NCBI GenBank assembly: GCA_014529385.2
Contig: CM043960.1
Location: forward strand, 117,934,043 to 117,998,042
Length of the DNA stretch: 64,000 nt
Reading direction: 5' to 3'
Source of the DNA: Adiantum capillus-veneris
Taxonomy: Eukaryota > Streptophyta > Polypodiopsida > Polypodiales > Pteridaceae
Positions 1 to 10,953 of this stretch are shown piece after piece. The position numbers and the translations under genes are program-made. Numbering within the stretch: position 1 is the first letter of the stretch; each line of letters opens with the position of its first letter. Below the pieces are notes generated by a model. That model saw nothing but the letters and a program-made list of their open reading frames with translations. It was not told the origin of the DNA and did not search any database.

Positions 1-406
1 TGATGAAGATGGAGAAGAGGGTGACCTCTTTCTTGCCTTTTTCTTATTTTGATCCCTCTCTTCCTTCTCAGAATGACAAGAAGAAGGACTATATGATGAT
101 ATTTTCCTCTTGGGAGAGTTGGAGATTGTCTTAACTGCCGTCTTCATGGAGCTACATCTTTCAAAAAACTTGGAGATTCATTTCTTTCTGTTTCATTCAC
201 CGGAGAGAGTCTTCTTTTGGAAGTCTCTACAAGAGGCTTTGTAGGCTCTCTCTCTTCTTGAGAATTTTGGAGAATCCCTTGGGTGCAAATTTGTTAGGCA
301 ACTTTGGCTTGTAAAGTGGGCTTGCCCATGGCTTGTTGCAACCTAGTAACAACAAAGTTCACAAACACGGGGGCTTCATTAGTAGCACCTTCATGTGAAA
401 AATCTA
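1..406 (-). pseudogene. gag fragment of LTR element A1 (3' part)
   Basis: Read on the minus strand, this continues the gag-like sequence found at 28466-28901. It matches the gag of the plus-strand relative at 51543-52157: a block containing RLQQAMGKP corresponds to RLQQAMVNP there, and a basic serine-rich tract (KKARKRSPSSPSSS) corresponds to KKARKRTPSSPSSS. It has an in-frame TAA, a TGA and at least one frameshift, so it is not functional. The remainder of A1 lies left of the window. Its right edge (402-406, atcta) is the target duplication made when element B inserted. The family assignment by internal comparison is firm. The gag role is inferred from its position just behind LTR and primer site and from its basic composition. 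Confidence 0.8.
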
Positions 407-1387
407 TGTTAGTAACGGCTAACACATGTTACATCAATTATGCACCAAGTGAGGGATGTGCTATGGATGTGCAAAATATTTCCTATCTACATTGTATAAG
501 GTCTTGAGCTCATTTGGGAGTTCCAAATTGTATATGCTAGCTAGAGGGATCAACTTAATTCCATAGTAGAAAGGCTTGTGATGCATGCTTTTATAAGAAA
601 GCCTTTTATGCAAAGAGGCTTCATTCTTGAGGATTCATTCTTAATTATCCACTCTTGAGAGCTCACTCTTATGTGCTCACTTTATGGATGGCCTGGCCTT
701 GAGCTTATTGCCCATGCTAAGAAGGCTAGTGCTAATGCTTTGTAATTAGAGAAGTATTTTTTAATCTAATATCTACTTTCTTCATAATTTTTAATTCTTA
801 TATATTCCATTATGTCATGAATAGTTTCACCTTCTCATTATTCTAGATTTGAGTGTGTGTGATGACTTCTTGCTTATTGACCACTCCTATCCTTCTATAA
901 GCACTCGATTTGTGATATTTAACATCTCTAATTAGGTTGATTAAGTAGGTTCTTAATCTTATGATTAGAGTATGTGACCTATTGTTTGCTCGTGTGTGGA
1001 TGGGTTAATGAAACTCAAGCACCATTCACCTTGTGTGTGTAGCTTTTGATTAAGTACCTTGATTGACATGTGGAAATTGGAGAAGCCAACACCAATGCAA
1101 TTAGTGTGTGCTTGTCAAGAGTGTCCTTTGAGATTCTAGTTTATGGCAAGTTGGACTTTGGTAGGCTTAATGTGTGTAGGTGATGCTTGATTGATGATTA
1201 TGATGTGATTAGAGTTAGTGATTCATGGCTAATCTCTATTGCATTGGAAGAGCATTCTCTTGAATCCTTTCATTTGATACATCCAATGATGCTCATGCTT
1301 CCATGCCGCTAGCCGGGTTGTCAATCCTAGAATGGATAAGTTTTTTGGTCTTGGGTTGATTAGGTGATACTACGATTACCCCCAACA
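407..1387 (+). repeat. 5' LTR of element B (intact, 981 bp)
   Basis: It begins TGTTAGTAACGG and ends CCCCCAACA, the usual TG...CA ends. It is homologous along its whole length to the three pieces of the 3' LTR. At 583-603 and 836-860 it retains the uninterrupted sequences into which C and D inserted in the other LTR, so it serves as an internal empty-site control. Confidence 0.93.
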
Positions 1388-1389
1388 TT

Positions 1390-1407
1390 TGGCGCCGTTG
1401 CTGGGGA
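1390..1407 (+). other. Primer-binding site of element B (tRNA-Asp type)
   Basis: TGGCGCCGTTGCTGGGGA begins two bases after the 5' LTR. It is complementary at 17 of 18 positions to the 3' end of plant tRNA-Asp (known sequence ...TCCCCGGCAACGGCGCCA). This primer type is typical of Athila/Tat-like Ty3 elements. Confidence 0.88.
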
Positions 1408-3569
1408 TTGATAACCTAAGCTAGCGAGTAGAGGATGTTTAGAATAGAGTAATTTCACTACTAATTTCATTGGTTTTGAGTGTCTGTAACTCAATTTTGG
1501 TTTGATTTGATGATGTTTGTGCAAGTAATTGAAGCTAATTTTTGAGTTATGAATACCCCAAACCCCCAATTCCACCCCTAATTTCACTTACTTCTCACCA
1601 ACCATTACTAATTTTGCTTCATTTCCATGCTACTTGTACTAATTCCATACTACTTTTTACTAAATTTTGACTAGCTTTTCTAGCCTAATCGCTAACATTT
1701 GATGTGTAATGTATGTTCAATCCCCTTATAAGAGGTGGAAATCAACACTATTATCAAGTTTCTTTGTGCTAATGCATGCCTAATCTACTGATTTGAGTGT
1801 TTGATTTTTGGCCTATAATGGTCAATTTTTGGGCCAAAATTGGAAGAGCCACACATGTGTGTGCAAGGTGTAATCATGCGTGGAGCAAGGATTAGCTTGG
1901 ATGCAATCAATTGTAAGTGCATTGGCCTACTCCATTCAATTTTTGGGTGATTAATTTGATTTCAATGTGTTGCTAATTTATTGCTAAAATTAGGTGTGTA
2001 AATCAATTGACATACTTTGAGAGCCTAATTTAGTTGTTTTGGAATGAAATTGATGGTCAATTTCGACAAATGAATGATGTGTGTACCAAGATTAAGCTTG
2101 ATCAATTTACAACAATAATTCATATGTGTGCATAAAACTCATTGTGTGTGTAATGCACCAAAGAGGAAAAAAACGGCCATAAAATCAAGTGTGTGTGTAC
2201 ATAATCTAGAGCGTGTGCATGCATAGAAATTGACATAATTGATGATATATGAGTGTGCAATCATGTAATTGATGTGAATGTTAGGCAGTTCCGATCATTG
2301 GATATACCTATTGTGTGTGCTCAATTGAAGATCTCACTTGATTTTTAATGATTGATGGTCAATTGGGGCACCCAAATTCTTTTTTATTGTGAAATGTGCA
2401 TGAAAAGTATGTGCAATTATTAGATGTAAGCCTAAATGCATCGCCAATTCAGCCAAATTTGATTTTTTTTTGTGCTTAATTTGAAGTGTGTGCATTGCTT
2501 GATTAGGGAAAATTAAGATTGATTTTGAGAAACTGAGCATGTATGAATTTGTTTATGCTTGATCGAGTATGCAATTTGAGCATTGCAATGTGAAATTGAT
2601 AAATCTTTTGCATAAAATCCCGGCCTAAACTTGGGGGTGTATGGAAATCAATGGCATATGCAAGCCAATATGTGAATGAATAATTGGTTTTTTTTAACCA
2701 ATTATGATAATGAATTAGCCATATACTTGATCACAAATTAGCTTTAAAGATTGAGAAAAATCACTCAATTGGTGCTCAATTGTGTAAAATTTTAGTGTAT
2801 TGACATGCTAATGATGGATACATTTGATGAACATGACAAAAATGCATTAATGTGTGTGCCTATGCAATGACATTATCTATCCAATTAGAGGATGAACGAT
2901 TGGTGTCCCATCACTAATCATGATGATTGCAAGACCTAAAAGGTTGATGTGTGTATGATTGACTTGGGATGATTCAATTGTTATCCAATTGAAAATGATT
3001 TTATGAATTACCATTGCTAAGTATGCTAACTGGATATGGTAATTTGTGCATGCCATATAAATCAAAAGGGTCTAGTGGTGCAATGACAAACTCCAATGGG
3101 TTTGAATAATTAAGGGCTTAGAGATATGAGCAATTAAATTTTGTAATGATTGGAAGATTGGATTTGTATTGGCCAAAGAATATTTCATTTTGTGTGCATG
3201 ATTAATTGATTTTGGATAACTCAATTGGAACACGATTGAGAATGATCTATGTGCATTGTCAAATTGATTGGAGATTGTAAAGAATGCATTAATTTGTGCA
3301 ATGGAAAATTCAATTGGGTTTGAATGGCTTTGATGTGGGAAATGAGCAATTGAGATGGCAATTCTTATGCTTGTGGTCTTGAAAATGGATAATAATTTTG
3401 CCCTGCATCTTGAGTATATGATGCTTGATCCAAAGTTCTTTTTGATTGAGAAAGAAAATGTGTTTGGTCTTGCATATGTGTATTGGTGCATGAGAGACTG
3501 GAAAGGGATTTATGTGTGGCCATTAAACTAAACTGCCAAAATATTCAATATGGCTTCACAATTGAAAAA

Positions 3570-3763
3570 AAAAGATTGCATCAAAATTTTGCGTGCCTAC
3601 ATTTTCTTGGTTGTAGTATCCGGACAAGAATTCATATCTTATACAAATGGCCACAGCTGTTTAAAAAAAAAAAAGACTACATCAAAATTTTGCGTACCTA
3701 CATTTTCTTGGTTGTAGTATCAGGACAAGACTTCATATCTTATAGAAATGGCCACAGCTGTTT
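3570..3763 (+). repeat. 101-bp tandem duplication
   Basis: Two adjacent copies of about 101 bp share 'tcaaaattttgcg', 'tacattttcttggttgtag' and 'aatggccacagctgttt'. They are separated by A-rich runs and differ at only a few positions. Confidence 0.85.
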
Positions 3764-3871
3764 TAAAAAACGTGAACTATGGGAACCCTCCCTTCTAAGG
3801 TTATTTGATAAAGAGAGATAAATACAATCACACATTTGTGCTTGGCCTTTGCGTACCCGCTTATGGCGTTC

Positions 3872-3877
<6 letters not shown>

Positions 3878-3966
<89 letters not shown>
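3878..3966. repeat. (AC)n microsatellite, about 89 bp
   Basis: An uninterrupted dinucleotide run. All open frames crossing it (Thr-His or Cys-Val repeats) are artefacts. Confidence 0.97.
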
Positions 3967-3968
<2 letters not shown>

Positions 3969-4090
3969 ATTCTCTCACCTTATTATGACCCCACACTACT
4001 TTTGTGACTTGAATTGATGCATTCTACACACCCAGGCCCACTTGCCCATGTGCTGAACAACCTGTATCTGGCCGCCCTTGTCTCGATGCC

Positions 4091-4286
<196 letters not shown>

Positions 4287-7200
4287 AGGGCAAACGCTTC
4301 TGTTGCACTGATGGCACTGGCGCGGAATCTCTACTTGGGCAAGTTGCTGTTATTGGCACACAGGGTACAGGTTATTCAAACAGACACACACACACATACA
4401 CCTACAAATTCAGCTGGCCCATAGCTTCTAGCTATGGAACCCCACCCTACATTTGCCTCATGCACACTCTATTGTGGACCCACAAATCTGCATCCACCGT
4501 TGAAAACGTTGTTGCTAAGACATTGGAGACTATCAGCACATTAGCACACACAACTCATACAACAATCACTTCTGGAGAAGCCCACCTGATTTGGTGGTTG
4601 TCTAGGGTGCTCTTGACTCCACTTGAGTCTTGAGGCCATGACATAAAGCCATTAATCAGCACAGAGCTTCACACACACATTTGTGTGCACAGAATCTGCC
4701 CACAAACACCTCACACACACCCATTGTTTTTGCCACTGAAGCAAGCATGCAATAACTGGAGCAAATGGCGCAATAGCACTTACTCATATATGTCTTTTTA
4801 CTGCAAACTTTCTCATCCACCTCAACTAATTATGGCCCCCAACCTTCTGTGGTGCACCCAACCCCACCTTGCCTGCCTTATGCCGTCAGCATGCCGGCCG
4901 CTGTGGTTTTAAAATAGCACACCCATGGTGAGCCTCATCTCCATACTCCTAGTTTTCAGTGGCAGTTGAAAATAGTGCATCACCATCGGAGTACAAATTA
5001 GCAGACTGCAAACATTCTTCATGCATCTAATCTGATGCTGTAGGTGGTGCAAGCAAAGAGCTCACACACACACAATTATAACCCCACAAACACACACCAA
5101 ACCACTCTTCCCTCTCAGCCTCATTCTCTGTCCAGTCAGCTTAATATAAAAAAAATGTTTTAAATATAAGCCAAGTTCCCACGGGAGCTTTTCCCAACCT
5201 TCGAGAGGATAAATATGCATAGCAATGAGAGACTTATGAAAAGACAAAAACACTTGTATTTTGTGGACAAAATAACACTTTTCTAGCACAAAGCAACCTG
5301 TGTGAATTTTCTATGGGTATTGGGCATTACAAAGCAATGGAGTAATTGAATATTTGGATTTCAAAAGTGCCACAATTATCATCTTCTACATGAGAGCATG
5401 CGGACATTGATTGTGTGTTTAATTTTGAGATTTTCAACTAAGCATTATTTTAGTGCTTGAATTGATTTTAATTCTCATTTCACTAAATGGTAAGCTCTTT
5501 TTGAAATGCATGTGAGTTTCTCTTTGTGAGAGCTACATTGGGAAATGACTAGATGTTTGGTTGAAGACATTTTTGCAATTTAGTACTGGAATTGAATGTA
5601 AATTTCCTTTAGAGCACTAATAAATGAGGTTTTGAGAAAGTGTTGATTGGTAGGTTGAGAGTAGATTGAGGATCCAAATGCCTATTAAGGAGCACAATAT
5701 TGAATTGTAATGCAAAATTTGGCTATTCAAAAGCCATGCATTTTCTTCATGTGTGCTATGCTTGTGTAATCATTTTCATGCATAAATGAACTCTCATTCC
5801 ACATTTTTTGGCTTGTGCATGGTTTGATGCTCAAGTTTATTGGTAGATTCATTGCACTACATGAACAAATATTTTTGGAAAGCATGCGAGCTTCATTTGA
5901 GAGCTACATTGATGATGCTTTCATACTTGATGGAGACTGTGGCATTAAAGTTTGGGCTTGACATTGCTTGTACATTTTAGTGCTTGAATTGAATGAAAAA
6001 TCATTGCAAGGCACTAAAATTGAGCTTGTTTGATGGCCAAAAGAGAGCATTAAACTTTTGGAGGTTATGGTTGATCATTTTTGCTTGTGTTGAATGACCA
6101 TATGCTTTAATAGCACTAACAATTGTGCTTTATTTTTAAGGGTTGTGACAAAGTGAGCTTCCATTAATCCAATGAGAGTCGACATTGCATCATAGTGAAA
6201 TATTTGGCTATTCAGAGCCATTCCAATTCTTATGATTAAAAGTTGTATACATGCTAGCTCATAGTTTGGTCTAAACTCAAAATTTAATTTGAGCTAGTTT
6301 GTAGTCAACTTTTTGAGCTAGTTGGTAGTCAACTTTTTGAGAGCTTTAAATTGTAAAAGTTGTCTTGAAGAGCTACTTCATTTCATCAAAATTATATTAT
6401 TTTTATCTCTTGACTTGTTTTCAATTCCATATTTCAATTGAGCTAGAAATTAATCAACTTAGAATCATGCATGAGAGGACTTTACATTGCAAAATTTTCT
6501 TATGTAGAAGCATTATCTCTCTCAGTTTTGATGTGTGTGCATAAAATTGCTATCAAAAGAGCATCATGTGCATAACCAAAGGTACTTTTTTCCCTTGGGT
6601 TTTTCTCCTTTGGTCTATTTGGGTATTTGAGATCCTAGCTTTAGGTTTTCAATAATGTTTTTGTGTGTTTTTCTTGGTTGGCTTTTGGAGCTTGTGTTTG
6701 TTAACACTTAGCTTCAAGAAGGTGTAAATAAAAGGGAATCGAGAGACTTCTCTACTAAATGGATGCTTTGCTCAAGGATGCCCAAAGAGCATGAATAGGT
6801 GAAATCCTTCCATGATATTGCTCATTTTTTTATCTCTCCATTTTCCATTCTTGGATTAAGGGATTTTGCTTCTAATTCATGGTTCTTTCATTTTCAAACA
6901 CAAGGAATACTAAAGTTTCAACAATTTGCTTTGTGAATATCAACCACATCAAAAATTTGGTTTTATGTGTGCTAATCATAGGTAATTGGCCTTGACCTTA
7001 GGTTAATGTAGGATCATTGCTTGTTAGTCCTAGACTCTGAGTGATAGTCTTAATACTCCATTCATTTTTAACATGACCGACGACTATGAATAGGCTTTAG
7101 TCCCATAAGTCCATTTTCCATAAGCATCTCATTTTGGAAGCAATAAAAAAGTGCTAAAAAATAAAACAATGAAGCAAAAAAGTGTCAAGAAAAAGTAGCA

Positions 7201-7920
7201 AAAATGCTACTAGATACATGAAAATAAAATTTCTATGTTATGTTGTGTCTTGTGAGGCCTAGCACCTTATTGGCACTTGGCAGGCGAGGGGAACTACCTT
7301 GGCTCGCTGGTCAAGGACCTAAACCAATGCCCTGGGTTGATAGGGGTTAGCCATTGCCTTGGTAGGATAGTAGATTCTTGGAACACCTTCTTGAGGATTC
7401 AAGGAGTCGAGAGTCATAGCTAGACTTGTCTTGGGGTGGTAGCCTTGTGATGCGTTTTATTTTTCTCTATGAATGACAAAAACAAACTTCCATGAGATTT
7501 AAAAAGTTGTGACAATGTACTAATAGATGGGAGCTCTTTTATAGCCCATTGATATGATAGAGTTGGATGCTTTATTAAGATTGTTCATATAGTTTTTAGG
7601 CTAGTAGGTTTTATGACCTTGCATTAACCTAGGGTCATAATTGACTGCTTGTGTTTCATGCATAAAACTGAAATTTATTTTCATGATAGTTTAGGTGTTT
7701 TTTGCTTTATGTTGTTTAGTTTTTGACTATAATTGACCCATCTCTTAGAAGCAAATATTCACTTTGCATGATTGTTCATTGTACTTCATGTTTTATTCAT
7801 CCTCGTTGGCCTTTGATACTCATGACTTGTTCTTATGTTTTGCAGCTCAAAATTCTTCCATGGACGTGCTTTCGCCCATGTCTCCATGCTCTCCTTCAGC
7901 GGCACATGAGGACATGCATC

Positions 7921-7938
7921 AAATTAAGAAAGGGGGAA
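7921..7938 (+). other. Polypurine tract of element B
   Basis: An almost pure purine run (aagaaagggggaa) lies immediately before the TG of the 3' LTR. This is the expected position for plus-strand priming. Confidence 0.82.
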
Positions 7939-8151
7939 TGTTAGCATCGGCTAACACATGTTACAACAATTATGCACCAAGCGAGGGATGTGCTATGGAT
8001 GTACACAGTATTTCCTATTTATATTGTATAAGGTCTTGGGCTCATTTGGGAGTTTCAAATTGCATATGCTAGCTAGAGGGCTCAACTTAATCTCATAGTA
8101 GAAAGGCTTGTGGTGAATGCCTTTATAAGAAATACTCTTATGCAAAGAGGG
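7939..8151 (+). repeat. 3' LTR of element B, piece 1 of 3
   Basis: Homologous to 407-620. It ends in GAGGG, the first copy of the target duplication of element C, after which C begins. Confidence 0.93.
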
Positions 8152-8401
8152 TGTGCGCTCCTTGCCGCACTGTCGAAGCAAGGGACTTGCCGATACACCG
8201 TATGCGAGCCACAAACGGCTCCAAGCACACAACAAGCCTAAACTAGCAAGCTCAAGAAAACAAAGGGTGTGTCACTCACCGCTCTACGCTCGCCTTCGTG
8301 GTGGATTCCTCGCCGCGATGAAGAAGAAGCTGCAGTCGTGCCGCGCTCAACCGCTTCGCCGCCGTCGTGCCTTCGTAATGCTCGATCGCACACACACTCT
8401 C

Positions 8402-8436
<35 letters not shown>

Positions 8437-8732
8437 AGGAGGTGAAGAAGAAGAAGAAGATGGAGATGGAGCAAGAGCACTCTTCAATTGCACAAATGAG
8501 AGAATGAGTAAAAATTAGGTTTAGTTGGCTTTTATAGGAGCTCACCCCATTCACACTTGGGTGCCCATGCTTAGCCAACTAATCCCTTGAATGTCCAAGT
8601 TAAAGTGCGCCTCTCATCGGCGATCACTCTACCTTTCCCTATTGGACCGACAAGCCCGGTACCTGACTCTACCAAATACATAATACGCGTCCATCGTAGG
8701 TGATGGGTGTCCGTGAGCCGTGAGGGTTAACA
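8152..8732 (-). repeat. 3' LTR of element C (581 bp)
   Basis: On the plus strand it runs from TGTGCGCTCC to GTTAACA. It is almost identical to 19824-20406. Internal CT/AC and GAAGAA simple repeats create spurious open frames of 100-120 aa. Confidence 0.95.
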
Positions 8733-8748
8733 TGCCCCCCTTCCTGAT
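8733..8748 (-). other. Polypurine tract of element C
   Basis: On the minus strand the sequence AGGAAGGGGGGCA ends directly at the 3' LTR. Confidence 0.82.
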
Positions 8749-10347
8749 GTAGATTCCGTCCTCGGAAGCTATTGAGTTGAAGCTGGTTCGTCGAGGTGGA
8801 AGAGCATTTGAGATGAATGTCCTTAGCCTTCTTCAGTCACTGCAAAATCAAACAACATTGGCACAGTAATTGCATTCTCTTAAAAAGCATATGCAGTTTT
8901 AGATAGAAAAATTGATTGGTAAAAGAATTTCAAACAATTTGTTAGCAATGAACATTAAATTGCAATGTAATCAAATGCATAAACAGATGTAAAGGTAAAA
9001 AATTAAACAAGTCTGGGGTCGCTAATTTGACGGTCGAAAAGCACTAGAGATCGAATATTAATACCATGGGTAAGCTTCTTAATTTTCTGTGGTCAATTAA
9101 GTTGTTTAATCGCGAGAGCCAAGTATTCATGTTCGAGGGCTGACTAGAGGCTATACCTAGAAAACCTTGTAGTTAAGCTACCATAAAAGGAATTTCTCAT
9201 GAAATCATCGCCTGACTGATTACTTTTTCTTTGACCCCCCAAGGTCTTTTCACAGTGATTCAATTATGATGTGTGTGCTTATTTTGTATGCCTTGGGTTT
9301 TTTGCTTTTCAAGGAAAAGCGCCCACGCTGGGAACCTCTAGGGCTCTAGTACCATAGGCAATACATGTGAGTGAAGTACCAAATCAAGCCGAGATTTCTT
9401 TTCCAGCTTAAAATTTTACATTGTGGCACTTTGATTTTTTGTTTGTTCATTTTCATCATTTAAATTTGTAACTTTGGGGGGTCATATAACACTGTTACCC
9501 TCCCCAGGCTCATCACATTAGTAAACTCCCTTTATAATACTTACGCTAAAGGTCAATAGGGTTAAGCCCACTAGAAAGCCCTAGTACATTTCATACAATG
9601 CTGCCTAAATCGGATTAAGAACCTAAGTAACCATTGTTTATTAGGAAGGAATTCCCCATGGTATTAAGAGAAGATTTCTAATACCTAGCTTGGTCAAACT
9701 AGCTTAGTCGGACTGCTTGATTTTTACACCTAAACAAGTGATTATGACAAAAGATTGCATTGAATTAAATGTTTGATACTAAGAAAATGCGCTGAATATT
9801 ATGCTACCAATCACAATCAAAGCAGACAAACATGGATGCACAAAAGATAAGGGCAATGCTAATGGATAAGAAACACCTGTTTGTGTTGATGGTCGCGCTT
9901 GATTTGAAGGTTCCATGAAGATCCAAATCCTATCAATAGCAACACGCTCCTGTACACACTATGAAACACAAACAATACCTCTAGGAGGAACATCAGTGGG
10001 AAAAGAGAACTTCGCTAATCTCTCAACTCTAAAACAGAAACACTCCTATCGTACTAATCTTACCTACCCTCCATCACTCAAGTGATGAGGATCAAAGGTG
10101 TTTTATGGCATAGGTTTCTGTTTCACTGTACCAGATGTGACATGTGTAGGTCTGAGTCAATGTTTTGACTTTTATTGTGCATACTCGTTTGCTAATTGCT
10201 CTTGCTCTTTTTTTTTTTTTTTTTGTGAGTATAAAGCTTTATATGTACATTCCCTAAGATTGGAGATTGAGAGGTCAGGGAAAAAGGTTGAGAGGGAAAC
10301 AAATGAATGATGACTGTCCACAAACACTCCCCCCTTCCTTGGGTAGA
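8749..10347 (-). other. Non-coding 3' region of element C
   Basis: About 1.6 kb between the end of the last open frame and the polypurine tract. I see no protein motif on either strand. A T-run occurs at 10208-10224. Confidence 0.65.
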
Positions 10348-10953
10348 TCATACCGTTTGAAATGAGCTTGTCACTCTTTGAAACCAATTGTTCCAGTTGG
10401 TAATAGGTGAGGATTTTTGCCAGTAGTTTTCTATTACCCTAGGTGCCTTGTCAAGCTGTAAGGGTGGTAAGGTACTCTCCCAGGATCGAACTTGAAGTGG
10501 TTCATCAGGTGATTCTTGAACACTGGGAGGTGTGGATTCTTTTGTAGCTTCATTGAGGTCCATTACTATAGATGGAGGCGGTGTAGAAGCTTTTACCTCT
10601 ATGGATGTATTACATGAGGAGCTAGAAGCTTCATGGGACTCCCCCCTTCCTGAGCTAGGTGGAACAAATCGTTCTTTCTTTGGTACCCAAACTAGCTCGG
10701 GAGCAGGTGTGTAGCATTCTGTGATTTTTTTCTTTCCACGATCATTGATTCGTTTTGGAGCTACGGGATTGGGCTCACTTGGGTCAGGTGATAGGTAAGA
10801 GTACAATCTACGTTTTGGCACCCAGATTTGATCATTTCCTTGATAGTAGCCTTGGGCTTCCAATAGTCGTTTAGGAATCCAACGCAGCGTTTCTTTACAT
10901 TTCTTGGAGTGAGTGGTACGGTTCTTACTAGGTTTCCGTTTTTTTTGCATCAA
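10348..10953 (-). CDS. W-[VI]-P-K repeat tail of element C (201 aa, +1 frame to pol)
   Basis: The frame overlaps the last 26 nt of pol in another frame. Three motifs, LRWIPKR, QIWVPKRR and LVWVPKKE, recur at intervals of about 20-50 residues. A fourth copy, YKWVPKT, lies at the C-terminus of pol just before its stop, so the two frames probably derive from one continuous tail. The switch point coincides with an A8 run (minus strand, 10929-10936). This could be a slippage indel in this copy or a programmed frameshift. After the repeats the tail is rich in Pro, Ser and Glu. I know no function for it; I infer an element-specific C-terminal domain. The annotated start is doubtful. Confidence 0.6.
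   Translation of the reverse strand: MMQKKRKPSKNRTTHSKKCKETLRWIPKRLLEAQGYYQGNDQIWVPKRRLYSYLSPDPSEPNPVAPKRINDRGKKKITECYTPAPELVWVPKKERFVPPSSGRGESHEASSSSCNTSIEVKASTPPPSIVMDLNEATKESTPPSVQESPDEPLQVRSWESTLPPLQLDKAPRVIENYWQKSSPITNWNNWFQRVTSSFQTV

Noticed and set aside
3072-3491. 139-codon minus-strand open frame in the interior of B
   Set aside because: Low-complexity Ile/Asn/His composition from AT-rich DNA, with no motif and no homologous frame elsewhere in the window.
8153-8518. 121-codon open frame, repeated at 19774-20181
   Set aside because: Lies wholly within the LTRs of element C and crosses CT/AC and GAA simple repeats, with no known domain. I treat it as chance, although both copies keep it.
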